Below, in pieces: positions 49,822-58,193 of a stretch of 64,000 nucleotides of DNA. A program made the translations under genes and the position numbers. A model generated the notes under the pieces. It had not been told where the DNA came from. It was given only the letters and a program-made list of their open reading frames with translations, and did no database searches. The stretch is from NCBI RefSeq assembly GCF_005311025.1, contig NZ_CP031747.1, positions 1,426,001-1,490,000 of the forward strand. The letters run 5' to 3'. The DNA comes from Alcaligenes faecalis. Lineage in GTDB: Bacteria; Pseudomonadota; Gammaproteobacteria; Burkholderiales; Burkholderiaceae_B. Position 1 is the stretch's first letter. Each line of letters opens with the position of its first letter.

Positions 49822-50245
49822 ACACGAAACACCGTCAATGGTCAGCTCGGCGCAAACCTTGCTGGCCTTTGACTATGGCCTGAAAAAAATTGGCGTGGCG
49901 CTGGGCAACACCTTGACGCGCCAGGCCCGCCCTTATACGATTTTGCGGCCCGTTACACGGGAACAGCGCTTTGCGGCTATCGAGGCTTTGCTCAAGGAAT
50001 GGCAGCCCGATCGCGTCGTGGTAGGTTTGCCTTTGACCCTGGATGGTGGCGAGCAGTATGCTTCGCTGCGGTGTCGGCGTTTTGCCAACCAACTGCACGG
50101 TCGCTATGGCGTTGCAGTAGACCTGGTCGATGAGCGGGGCTCCAGCATGGAGGCTCAAGAATTGCTGGGCAATAATGACGATGATGATGCCATGGCAGCT
50201 TGCGTGATCCTGCAGCGATATCTGGACAGCCTGCCACCGGCCTGA
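49814..50245 (+). CDS. ruvX: Putative pre-16S rRNA nuclease / Holliday-junction resolvase fold YqgF
   Basis: The 143-residue RNase H-fold protein has LLAFDYGLKKIGVA (first Asp), VVGLPLTLDGG, VDERGSSMEAQ and a final DDDDAMAACVILQRYL. The run of four Asp contains the last metal ligand. It is thought to trim the 5' end of 16S rRNA. The start at 49814 overlaps the algH stop. Confidence 0.93.
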   Translation: MPEHETPSMVSSAQTLLAFDYGLKKIGVALGNTLTRQARPYTILRPVTREQRFAAIEALLKEWQPDRVVVGLPLTLDGGEQYASLRCRRFANQLHGRYGVAVDLVDERGSSMEAQELLGNNDDDDAMAACVILQRYLDSLPPA

Positions 50246-50268
50246 GCTCTCTACAAGGTTGCAGCCTT

Positions 50269-51033
50269 TTGATTAGTTTATTTCGTTTTAGTTGGCGCGC
50301 TGTCGCTCTGATTGTGTGGATCGTGGTCGGCTTGTTAAGCGTCGGTCTGCTTTTTCCGGTATTGCGTCCAGGCGGGCGCCGCGTCATGGTGTTGCGCATG
50401 TCGCGCCTCTTGATGCTGATCTGCGGCGTGCGTGTACTGCAGCACGGCCAGGCTGTTCAGGATCGCTCCGTGCTCTATGTGTCCAACCATATCTCCTGGT
50501 TGGACATTTTTGTACTCAACAGCGTGCGTAGTACCTCTTTCATTGCAAAAAGCGATATTCGCCGTTGGCCAGTGATTGGCTGGCTGGTGGCGGGTGCAGG
50601 GACGGTTTTCATTGAGCGCGGACAGCGTCGCGCCATTCAGATTGTCAGCCAGCAAATGGCTGTGTGCTTTGAGCGTGGTGATGCCGTAGGTCTGTTCCCT
50701 GAAGGCACCACTTCAACCGGACTGGATGTACAGCCTTTCCACGCCAGTTTGTTTGAGACGGCTATCAGCCTGAATGTGGATATTCAGCCGGTGGCTCTGG
50801 TATTTGAGCAGAAAGGTCAGCGCAGTGAGCGCTTTGCCTTTGTGGGCGAGCAGTCTCTGGTTGGCAATATCTGGGTTCTGCTCAGTGCGCGTAATGTCTC
50901 TGTGCACTGCCATTTTCTGGACTTGATGCCGGCTCAATCCTGTACGCAGTGGGGGCGTTCGCAAACGGCACAAACAGCTCGTGAACAGATCCGTGCGGTC
51001 GTGTGCCCCGAGGCCGTCACTGTCGAGGCCTGA
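50269..51033 (+). CDS. plsC: 1-acyl-sn-glycerol-3-phosphate acyltransferase
   Basis: The 254-residue membrane enzyme makes phosphatidate. The acyltransferase motifs are NHISWLDIF (HX4D), FIERG and FPEGTTSTG. One or two N-terminal helices anchor it. The start is taken as TTG at 50269 with AAGG ten bases upstream, because the frame upstream of it runs back into ruvX and has no ATG with a ribosome site close by. It probably belongs to the algH-ruvX unit. Confidence 0.9.
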   Translation: MISLFRFSWRAVALIVWIVVGLLSVGLLFPVLRPGGRRVMVLRMSRLLMLICGVRVLQHGQAVQDRSVLYVSNHISWLDIFVLNSVRSTSFIAKSDIRRWPVIGWLVAGAGTVFIERGQRRAIQIVSQQMAVCFERGDAVGLFPEGTTSTGLDVQPFHASLFETAISLNVDIQPVALVFEQKGQRSERFAFVGEQSLVGNIWVLLSARNVSVHCHFLDLMPAQSCTQWGRSQTAQTAREQIRAVVCPEAVTVEA

Positions 51034-51038
51034 TGGCT

Positions 51039-51875
51039 TTAGCCCGGTTTCTTGCTTTCCGGGCAGTGAATCTGAACCAGATGCCGGTCTTGCAGGCGTA
51101 CAGCACTAAGCTGGCGACCCCAGACGCAGCCGGTATCCAGACTGATCACGGTAGGCGTGTTCAGCAAGCCCAGCGTAGACCAATGTCCAAAAATAATAGG
51201 GACCTGGGCACAGGCGCGATTCGGCATTTCATACCACGCTAGCAAGCCGGACTCGGCATCCGGTGCACCCTTGTGCTTGAAGTCCATGCGGCCATTCACA
51301 TCGCACATGCGCATGCGGGTCAAGGTGCTGACAATGGCGCGCAGGCGATCGTAGCCTTGTAGCCCAGCATCCCAGCGATCCGGGTTGTTGCCGAACAACT
51401 CAATAATCTTGTCTTGCCAGTCATCCGCACGTAAGAGTGCTTCCAGCTCGTGGGCGTATTCCAGCGTTTGCTCCGGGCTCCAGTCGGGGTGCACTCCGGC
51501 ATGTACCATCAGATGGCCATGCTCATAATGAGCCAGCGGTTGGTGTCGCAGCCAGTCCAGCAACTCTTGTGCGTCCGGCGCGGCCAGCAGTTCCTGCAAG
51601 GTATCCTGTTTGCCGGGCTTGCGCACCCCGGCAGCGACTGCCAGACAGTGAATGTCGTGGTTGCCCAGTACACAGACGGCGCGATCGCCCAGAGAACGAA
51701 TCAGGCGCAACGCTCCCAGAGAGTCCGGGCCACGGTTGACCAGATCGCCTGCAAACCAGAATTTGGCCTGGCTGTCGGCTGCAACATCAGGATGGCTGAG
51801 CAAGCTGTCCAGGGGGCGGCAGCAGCCTTGAATATCACCAATCGCCCAGATGGCAGGGGAAGTAGCTAAGGACAT
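51039..51875 (-). CDS. apaH: Symmetrical bis(5'-nucleosyl)-tetraphosphatase ApaH
   Basis: The 278-residue metallophosphatase cuts Ap4A (and acts on Np4-capped RNA). The motifs AIGDIQGCCRPL, GDLVNRGPDSL, VLGNHDIHCLAVA, VHAGVHPDW and IFGHWSTLGL are all present. It starts three bases after lptG, so it is likely co-transcribed. Confidence 0.95.
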   Translation of the reverse strand: MSLATSPAIWAIGDIQGCCRPLDSLLSHPDVAADSQAKFWFAGDLVNRGPDSLGALRLIRSLGDRAVCVLGNHDIHCLAVAAGVRKPGKQDTLQELLAAPDAQELLDWLRHQPLAHYEHGHLMVHAGVHPDWSPEQTLEYAHELEALLRADDWQDKIIELFGNNPDRWDAGLQGYDRLRAIVSTLTRMRMCDVNGRMDFKHKGAPDAESGLLAWYEMPNRACAQVPIIFGHWSTLGLLNTPTVISLDTGCVWGRQLSAVRLQDRHLVQIHCPESKKPG

Positions 51876-51878
51876 GAT

Positions 51879-53039
51879 TTAGTTGGTTGTGCTGGAGTTG
51901 CGACGACGCCGGTTGTGCCGGTTTTCCATCATGATAAGAGCACTCAAGGCCATGGCCATGGCGATCAGGTTCGGAACCAGAGCGGTGACCCACGGCGCCA
52001 GATTGCTGAGCATGGCCACGTTCAAGGCCAGCTGATTGATCATGAAAAAGCCCACGCCCAGCAAGATACCGGTAAAGACCTTGGTGCCCACACCGCCGTG
52101 GCGGGTCTGCATGAAGCCGATAGGCGCAGCAATGGTAATCATGACCAGCAAGGTAAAGGGGTAAGCGACTTTGCGCCACAGGGCCACAACCTGACGTTTG
52201 GTCTGCAGCTTGTTCGCGTCCAGGTAGCCGATGTAATCCTTCAGGTCCAGAATGGACATGCGCTCGGGTGTCACGACGCGTGCAATCAGTCGATCCGGCG
52301 TTAGCGTGGTGGTCAGCGTCAAGGTGGGACGTTTTTCAATTTTGACCAGCGCTTGATCAGGTGCCTTATCCTGTGACAGAGCCGTGTGGGCCTGCTCATT
52401 GACTTGGGTCTCGGTAACGTCCTGCAAGTCCAGCTGGTTCTTGTGGAACTGTCCGCTGGGCGCTTGAGTCATTGCACTCAGGCGCTGCCCATCCGCGAAG
52501 TCGAACACGCTGACATCGCTTACTTTGCCATCGCCCTGCAGGTTGGCAATATTGATGATGCGCACCCCGCCACTGTTATTGCTCTCCTTGAACCAGTAGC
52601 CACTGTCCAGACGGCCGCCACCGGAACGTCCCAGCAAGGCCATGCCTTGCTCACTGGATTTGATCTCGGCCATGGGGGTGACATACTCGGACAAAACAAA
52701 GGCCCCCCCTACCAGGGGCAGGGTAATGGTCCAGAGCATCAGCATCATGTGCAGGCCGCTAACGCCTGACGCACGCAAAATTACCAGCTCATTGCGCTGA
52801 GCCAGACTGGCCAGGGCCAGGGTGGCACCAATCAACAGGCCAATGGGCAGCAGGTCGTACAGACGGGTGGGCAGCTCCAGGGCCTGGATGTAAAACAGAT
52901 TCATCAGGGTGAACTTGGAACCGACCTTGTCCAGCTCTTCAATCAGGGCGAAAAAGGTAAACAGGCCAAGCAGGGCAATCAGCACCACGGCGCTGGAGCG
53001 ATAGATTTCGGAAGCGAGATAGCGGCGTGCGGTGCGCAT
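51879..53039 (-). CDS. lptG: LPS export permease LptG
   Basis: The 386-residue YjgP/YjgQ-family protein has six helices with a periplasmic beta-jellyroll between helices 3 and 4 (about 125-285). Helix 1 and ELDKVGS plus LPTRLYDLLPIGLLIGATLALASLAQRNELVILRASG are typical of LptG. It extracts lipopolysaccharide from the inner membrane together with LptF and LptB. lptF is not adjacent here (the upstream gene is mtgA). Confidence 0.93.
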   Translation of the reverse strand: MRTARRYLASEIYRSSAVVLIALLGLFTFFALIEELDKVGSKFTLMNLFYIQALELPTRLYDLLPIGLLIGATLALASLAQRNELVILRASGVSGLHMMLMLWTITLPLVGGAFVLSEYVTPMAEIKSSEQGMALLGRSGGGRLDSGYWFKESNNSGGVRIINIANLQGDGKVSDVSVFDFADGQRLSAMTQAPSGQFHKNQLDLQDVTETQVNEQAHTALSQDKAPDQALVKIEKRPTLTLTTTLTPDRLIARVVTPERMSILDLKDYIGYLDANKLQTKRQVVALWRKVAYPFTLLVMITIAAPIGFMQTRHGGVGTKVFTGILLGVGFFMINQLALNVAMLSNLAPWVTALVPNLIAMAMALSALIMMENRHNRRRRNSSTTN

Positions 53040-53092
53040 GAAAATAGGGCCCAGGAAAGACGTGGCTAGCTTAACAAAAATGCGGATTGCAG

Positions 53093-53812
53093 TCAGGGAA
53101 TAGCGACTTGTCGCATACGTTGACTGATAGTGCGCGTGCGCGATTGCAAATAGGGGCTGTTACGGTTTTTGTCATAGTAGGCCGGGTTGGGTAACATGCC
53201 TGCCAGACGGGCGGCCTGCATGGCACTGAGCCTGGCCGCATCCACCTTGAAGTAGTGGCGTGCCGCCGCCTGGGCACCAAAAACGCCTTCTCCCCATTGA
53301 GCTACGTTCAGGTACAGCTCCAGGATGCGCTCCTTGCTCATGACGGTTTCAATCATATAGGTCAGAATCAATTCCTGACCTTTGCGCAGATAACTGCGTG
53401 ATTCCGATAGAAACAGATTCTTGGCCAGTTGCTGGGAAATGGTAGAACCACCACGACGGCGGGTAGAGCCCTTTTCCGACTGGCGACGGTTGTATTCCCA
53501 GGCTTTGCGAATGGCATCCCATTCGACCCCCGAATGGTTCAGGAAGTTCGAATCTTCGGAGGCAATCACTGCGCGTTTCAAATTGGCGCTGATCTTGTCG
53601 TACGGCACCCATTGATAGCGCAGTTCGGCATCCGCATTGGCGCTGCGCAACTGGCCCTGCTCGGCCGCCATGAAGGTGGTCATGCGGGGCGGCACCACGC
53701 TGTACCAGAGCACCATCAGAAACAGGGCGATCTGATAAAGCAGAACACCAGCGGCCACGGCCAGAACGGCCAGGCCAGCCAGTTTCCAGGGATGGGCCAG
53801 AAGGCGACGCAC
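53093..53812 (-). CDS. mtgA: Monofunctional peptidoglycan glycosyltransferase
   Basis: The 239-residue GT51 enzyme polymerises lipid II. It has one N-terminal helix and the motifs IASEDSNFLNHSG (catalytic Glu), GGSTISQQLAKNLFLS, RKGQELILTYMIETVMSKERILELYLN and WGEGVFGAQAAARHYF. GTG at 53812, two bases after the aroE stop, gives the normal length (E. coli MtgA has 242). An ATG at 53863 would overlap aroE by 50 bases and is less likely. Confidence 0.93.
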   Translation of the reverse strand: MRRLLAHPWKLAGLAVLAVAAGVLLYQIALFLMVLWYSVVPPRMTTFMAAEQGQLRSANADAELRYQWVPYDKISANLKRAVIASEDSNFLNHSGVEWDAIRKAWEYNRRQSEKGSTRRRGGSTISQQLAKNLFLSESRSYLRKGQELILTYMIETVMSKERILELYLNVAQWGEGVFGAQAAARHYFKVDAARLSAMQAARLAGMLPNPAYYDKNRNSPYLQSRTRTISQRMRQVAIP

Positions 53813-53813
53813 G

Positions 53814-54665
53814 TCAGATTTGTCCGATGTCCTGGCGCAGCTGGGCCAGTACGGGTTCGACATCGGCCTCTACGCCGTGCCAGATCTGAAAGCTGGCGGC
53901 CGCTTGGCCTACCAGCATGCCAAGGCCATCTTTGCTATGTGTGGCACCGGCTTGCTCGGCGGCACGCATGAAGGCAGTGGGTTCGCTGGCATAAAACATA
54001 TCGTAGGCCAGAGAGTTGCTGCGATAACGGGCATCTGGCAGTTCGGGCAGATTCTGGTTCAGGCTGGCCGAGGTGGCATTGATCACAATGTCCCAGTCGC
54101 CACAATGATCGTCCAGACCGCCCGCGCTCAGGCGGCGGGAGGCATCCGGGTCCAGAGCAACGACCTGCTCACGAATGTCGTAGGCTTTGGCGCTGGTGCG
54201 GTTGATGATGTGCAGCATTTCGCAACCGGCTTCCAATAAGGGGAACACCACTCCACGCGAGGCACCACCTGCACCGATCAGCAAGATACGCTTGCCTTCC
54301 GGGTTGTGGCCGACACGCAGCAGGTCCGAGCACAAGCCCACGCCATCGGTATTGCAGCCATGCAACTGTCCATCTTCCAGCCATAGCGTATTGACGGCTC
54401 CGGCCATGCGAGCGCGACGGCTCAAGCGTGGGCCCACCAGATCATAAGCCTGCTCTTTGAAGGGCAAGGTGACATTCAGGCCGCTGCCGTCCTTGAAAAA
54501 CTCCTCCACGGTGGCGTTAAAGCCATCCAGTGGTGCCAGAATTCGCTCGTAGCTCAGGGCCAGATTGAACTGGCTGGCAAACTGCGTATGGATTTGTGGA
54601 GAGCGGCTGTGCTCGATAGGGTGACCAATAACGCCGTAGCGCTTGGCGGGAGTCGTGTCGGGCAT
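53814..54665 (-). CDS. aroE: Shikimate dehydrogenase
   Basis: The 283-residue NADPH enzyme of the shikimate pathway has GVIGHPIEHSRSPQIH (shikimate site), GLNVTLPFKEQAY (catalytic Lys), GAVNTLWLEDGQLHGCNTDG, the Rossmann GAGGASRG and GMLVGQAAASFQIWHG. It is followed within two bases by mtgA and lies downstream of the tonB-like gene. aroQ of the same pathway is at 60326. Confidence 0.96.
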   Translation of the reverse strand: MPDTTPAKRYGVIGHPIEHSRSPQIHTQFASQFNLALSYERILAPLDGFNATVEEFFKDGSGLNVTLPFKEQAYDLVGPRLSRRARMAGAVNTLWLEDGQLHGCNTDGVGLCSDLLRVGHNPEGKRILLIGAGGASRGVVFPLLEAGCEMLHIINRTSAKAYDIREQVVALDPDASRRLSAGGLDDHCGDWDIVINATSASLNQNLPELPDARYRSNSLAYDMFYASEPTAFMRAAEQAGATHSKDGLGMLVGQAAASFQIWHGVEADVEPVLAQLRQDIGQI

Positions 54666-54771
54666 GGTTAAGCGATGCTTGTCTTGTTGTGAGGTGTCAG
54701 CCCCAAGGCTGAAAGCGCATATTTTACCCTAGGGTCTGCTTTTGCCAGAGCTTGCTGTGGACAATACGATC

Positions 54772-55641
54772 TTATTGCACATCCGTGCCGTGCATACTGA
54801 GCCTGTCATGCGTAAAACTCCAGCTGCGGGTAATGACGAGTACATCCGCGCCAGGAGCCACTTGTTCGGGCAGGGGGGCGAAGGGGGCGGCCAGTTCCAC
54901 AATGCGGCGGGCCGCCAGATTCAAGGCGGCCTGATCTGAAGGCTCAGTAATCTGGGCACGCAGCAGGCTGCCATCGCGCCGGATATAGACTGTCATTTGC
55001 AGCTGACCGTACAGTTGCTCGCCATTTTGCTTCGGATAGTGGCGGGTGCCGGTCTGCTCAATTTTTTGACGCCACTGATCCAGGTACTGGGCTTGTTCGC
55101 TGGCTTTGGCGCTGGGGCCTACATAGTGGTAGCGGGGTTGGCGTTGTTGTTCACGAATCTGCTCACGCAAAATCGCCAGTTGGCTATTTTGCACTTGTGG
55201 GTCCAGATCATGGTCGTCCGGGCCGGGCTCAATGGACGCGCCAATATATTCAAAGCTGGGTGTCGACAAAGGTGCCTTGTCCTGACTTTCCAGCTCGCCC
55301 AGCAGGCGCTGCTGTTCAGCTTCCAGGCTTTGCTGGCGTGCACGCAAGGCTTCCAGCACTAACTGATTCGGCAGATTGGGATCGGTCAGCGGCAAAGGAT
55401 TGCTGGCTTGCCCTTGCTGATGCTCTCCGCCGCCATCCAGATTCAACTGCGCTAACAGTTGGGGACTTAACGGTGCCGAGTCGGTACTGAAATTGACCAG
55501 TGCTACATCCAGACTGTTGGCTGGTGCGGGCGAGGGCGCGCGAGCCGGCCAGAAGATCAGCAAAAGATGAATCAGTGCCGAAAGGGCGACCGCCAGCCAC
55601 AAATAGTCTTTGGGCGCGTGGCGGCGGTCGAGCTTGGTCAT
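54772..55641 (-). CDS. TonB-like energy transducer
   Basis: The 289-residue protein has one N-terminal helix (about 14-32) after a basic start, a long Gln/Glu-rich periplasmic linker (about 65-185, partly coiled coil) and a C-terminal TonB domain: GQLQMTVYIRRDGSLLRAQITEPSDQAALNLAARRIVELAAPFAPLP. The linker is not the Pro/Lys-rich type of classic TonB. No exbB/exbD genes are near. It is five bases after rnb. It could be a TonB-family protein with another envelope role. Confidence 0.8.
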   Translation of the reverse strand: MTKLDRRHAPKDYLWLAVALSALIHLLLIFWPARAPSPAPANSLDVALVNFSTDSAPLSPQLLAQLNLDGGGEHQQGQASNPLPLTDPNLPNQLVLEALRARQQSLEAEQQRLLGELESQDKAPLSTPSFEYIGASIEPGPDDHDLDPQVQNSQLAILREQIREQQRQPRYHYVGPSAKASEQAQYLDQWRQKIEQTGTRHYPKQNGEQLYGQLQMTVYIRRDGSLLRAQITEPSDQAALNLAARRIVELAAPFAPLPEQVAPGADVLVITRSWSFTHDRLSMHGTDVQ

Positions 55642-55646
55642 GATCG

Positions 55647-57536
55647 TCAGTCAGCCGTGGCGACCGAGCGCAAACGGGCTTCCACCGTCAAAGCCAGTTC
55701 GTCGAAGGACAACAGATCCAGCGTGACTTCCTGACCACGTTCAAGTGCTGGCAGGCCGGGGACATGAAGAACCAGCGGCGCATTGCTCAGGCGCACCAGA
55801 TCTTCCTTGATGAAGTTGGCCTGGACTTGCTTGATGTCGTTTTGTTGCAGCCAGCGCAGGCACCAGAAGCGCTCCAGAGACGACTGGTAGTCCGACCACT
55901 GGGTGTATTGCGATTCAAAGGCGCCAATAATGGCGTACAGATCCGCATCCTTGGGCTGGAAGGGGGCGGCCAGGCGTGCGGAGATGCCGTGCTCGGCCGC
56001 CGCCAGAATCTGGCCCTGATTGATCAGGTCCACATAACGGCGCAGAGGCGAGGTCGACCAGATGTATTGCGGCACACCAATGGATTCGTGCGGGCCGGGC
56101 GTGGTAGACATACGCGTACGCATGAACTGCTGGGAGCGGTAAATACCGGGCACATTGTGCTCGGCCAACAAACCGCCCCACAGCTGATTGGCCAGAATCA
56201 TGTATTCAGCTACCAGCAGGCTTAGCGGCGCATTGCGCACGCGTGGCACCAGACGAATGATGGAGTTTGGATCGTCGTGCGGGCCATCCAGCTCGAAGCT
56301 GTATTCCACACGGTTATTGTTTTCCGGTTTGCCTCGCACGGCTTCACGCTGGGCTGACAGTTGGCGCGAGAAGTTCCATAGCGGACGCAGCCATTGTGCA
56401 TAGGGCAGTTCGGCGTTTTCGTCGGCCAGAGCTTCTTCGCTGATGAGCGGGTCCAGCTCGTGCTGGCGCAGGTTGCCCGCCACGGTAATGCGTTCCAGAC
56501 GAGTCTGATGCGACAGGATTTCACCAGTGCTGATGTCGGCGTCTACATACAGCGACAGGGTAGGACGAGTCTGCCCTTGATCCAGGGAGAAATGCGCGAT
56601 CAGCTCGGGCGGCAGCATAGGGATCTTGTAGCCCGGTGTGTATACCGTTGCCATGCGATTGCGGGCAATCTGGTCGATCTCGTTGCCACGAGCCAAGGCC
56701 AGCGAAGGCACGGCAATGTGAACCCCGATACGCAGGCGGCCCGGTTCCGGATGCTGGACGGACAGGGCGTCGTCAATTTCAATCGTATTGGCGTCGTCCA
56801 CCGAGTAGGCGGTGACATCGGCCTCGGGCAGGTCCTGCCCCCAATTTTGCAGGGCAATCTCCGGAAAGCCTGTCCCTTTGGGGAAGTGCGCGGCCAAAAA
56901 GCGATGTTGATGCAAAGTCAGTGGATTGGACCAGGCACCCAGCGACAGCAGCAGCTTTTCCGTGCTGACACCCAGTTCTTTCTGGGCCTGATCAAACGCT
57001 TTCCACTCCAGCGTGTTCTTGTCTGGCTGAGTCAGGAAGGTGCTGGCTTTCTCGGCAACTTCGGGCGGCAGTTCGCCCTTGATCATCTGTTCGGCCCAGG
57101 TCTGGATTTGCTCTTGCTGCAGGCGTTTCTTTTCAATGGCGGCCAGAGCGGCTTGCAAAATTTCTGGCGGAGCAGGGCGGTACAGCCCTTTACCACGACG
57201 GTGAAAGTAGGCGGGTGCGCTGTGCAGGGCAAAGATAGTGCCGGTTTTTTCGACAGCGCTGGGCGCGTGACCGAAATAATCCTGTGCCAGCGTGGACGCT
57301 TCAAACTCCTCCTGGGGGGCGCATTCCCATAAAAAATTGATATCCAGGGATTCGGCCAGCGCTTGGGCTTTTTCCAGCAGTTCTGCCGGGGCGGGCTGCT
57401 CGAAGGTAAATAGAACGCTGTTTTTCTTTATTTTGCTGCGTTTGCCAGACGCGGATTCCACCTGCATGGTGGTATCGCTGTCAGAAAATATTTTTTCTGC
57501 TTTGAAATTACCGCTGTCTTCAAAAAGGACGTACAT
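55647..57536 (-). CDS. rnb: Ribonuclease II family exoribonuclease
   Basis: The 629-residue protein has an RNB catalytic domain (about 240-550): AYSVDDANTIEIDDALSVQ with the metal-binding Asp residues, then HIAVPSLALARGNEIDQIARNRMATVY and the substrate-binding STSPLRRYVDLINQGQ. The N-terminal portion is not a typical cold-shock domain pair and resembles the VacB-like variants found in Bordetella. It degrades single-stranded RNA 3' to 5'. It is followed by tonB-like, aroE and mtgA on the same strand. Confidence 0.88.
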   Translation of the reverse strand: MYVLFEDSGNFKAEKIFSDSDTTMQVESASGKRSKIKKNSVLFTFEQPAPAELLEKAQALAESLDINFLWECAPQEEFEASTLAQDYFGHAPSAVEKTGTIFALHSAPAYFHRRGKGLYRPAPPEILQAALAAIEKKRLQQEQIQTWAEQMIKGELPPEVAEKASTFLTQPDKNTLEWKAFDQAQKELGVSTEKLLLSLGAWSNPLTLHQHRFLAAHFPKGTGFPEIALQNWGQDLPEADVTAYSVDDANTIEIDDALSVQHPEPGRLRIGVHIAVPSLALARGNEIDQIARNRMATVYTPGYKIPMLPPELIAHFSLDQGQTRPTLSLYVDADISTGEILSHQTRLERITVAGNLRQHELDPLISEEALADENAELPYAQWLRPLWNFSRQLSAQREAVRGKPENNNRVEYSFELDGPHDDPNSIIRLVPRVRNAPLSLLVAEYMILANQLWGGLLAEHNVPGIYRSQQFMRTRMSTTPGPHESIGVPQYIWSTSPLRRYVDLINQGQILAAAEHGISARLAAPFQPKDADLYAIIGAFESQYTQWSDYQSSLERFWCLRWLQQNDIKQVQANFIKEDLVRLSNAPLVLHVPGLPALERGQEVTLDLLSFDELALTVEARLRSVATAD

Positions 57537-57577
57537 GATTTTCCATCTGGATGGTGCTGGCCATCCGGTAAAGATAG

Positions 57578-58165
57578 TTAAGGTTGTTGCAGGGCAAAGC
57601 GCAAAATTTCGTCGATCCAGGGATCAAAGTCGGTCAGACCGTGATCTCCGCCTTCCAGAATGTGACCTTGGCTGCCTTTGTACCAGTCCGCCATCTCGCG
57701 CCAGTTCAGGACTTCATCACCTTTGGCGGCCAGCAGGTAAAAGCGCTGGGGATCGCTGGGACGTGGTACGTGAATGTCGTTAAGCTCATCCACATAGTCG
57801 GGCAGGAAGTGAAACGGGTCGGGCGAGTGATAACAGACATGCTCGCCCACCTGCGTAGCCAGATCGCGCCCTGCGTAGACCACCGGGTTAAGCAGCACGG
57901 CGCGGCTGTGATAGTGCTGCGCCAGGTGGCTGGCATAGTAACCGCCCAGCGAGGAGCCGATCACACACAATTGATCGGCGCTCATGCCTGCCTGCATTTC
58001 CGTGTCCACAATGCGCTTGCACATGGCAATGGCCTGGGCCGGGCTGGCGGGCAATTGCGGGCAGCGCCACAGGTGCAGCAAGCCTCTGTCCTGCATGGTT
58101 TGTTTCAGGCGCTGCGCTTTGTAGGACGAAGGCGAGGAACGAAAGCCGTGTAGATAGAGGATCAT
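57578..58165 (-). CDS. YqiA-like alpha/beta-hydrolase (esterase)
   Basis: The 195-residue protein has MILYLHGFRSSPSSYKA at the start, the nucleophile elbow GSSLGGYYA, a late Asp region (LAAKGDEVL) and the catalytic His in GGDHGLTDFD. The YqiA family is small hydrolases of unknown natural substrate. The start MILYLHGF at 58165 is the family start and follows AGAGGATC. It sits between mpl and rnb. Confidence 0.88.
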   Translation of the reverse strand: MILYLHGFRSSPSSYKAQRLKQTMQDRGLLHLWRCPQLPASPAQAIAMCKRIVDTEMQAGMSADQLCVIGSSLGGYYASHLAQHYHSRAVLLNPVVYAGRDLATQVGEHVCYHSPDPFHFLPDYVDELNDIHVPRPSDPQRFYLLAAKGDEVLNWREMADWYKGSQGHILEGGDHGLTDFDPWIDEILRFALQQP

Positions 58166-58193
58166 GGAGGCACCTGCTATATAGATAAGAGGG

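Noticed and set aside
50335-50655. Antisense frame within plsC
   Set aside because: No ribosome site or domain; plsC motifs define the coding strand.
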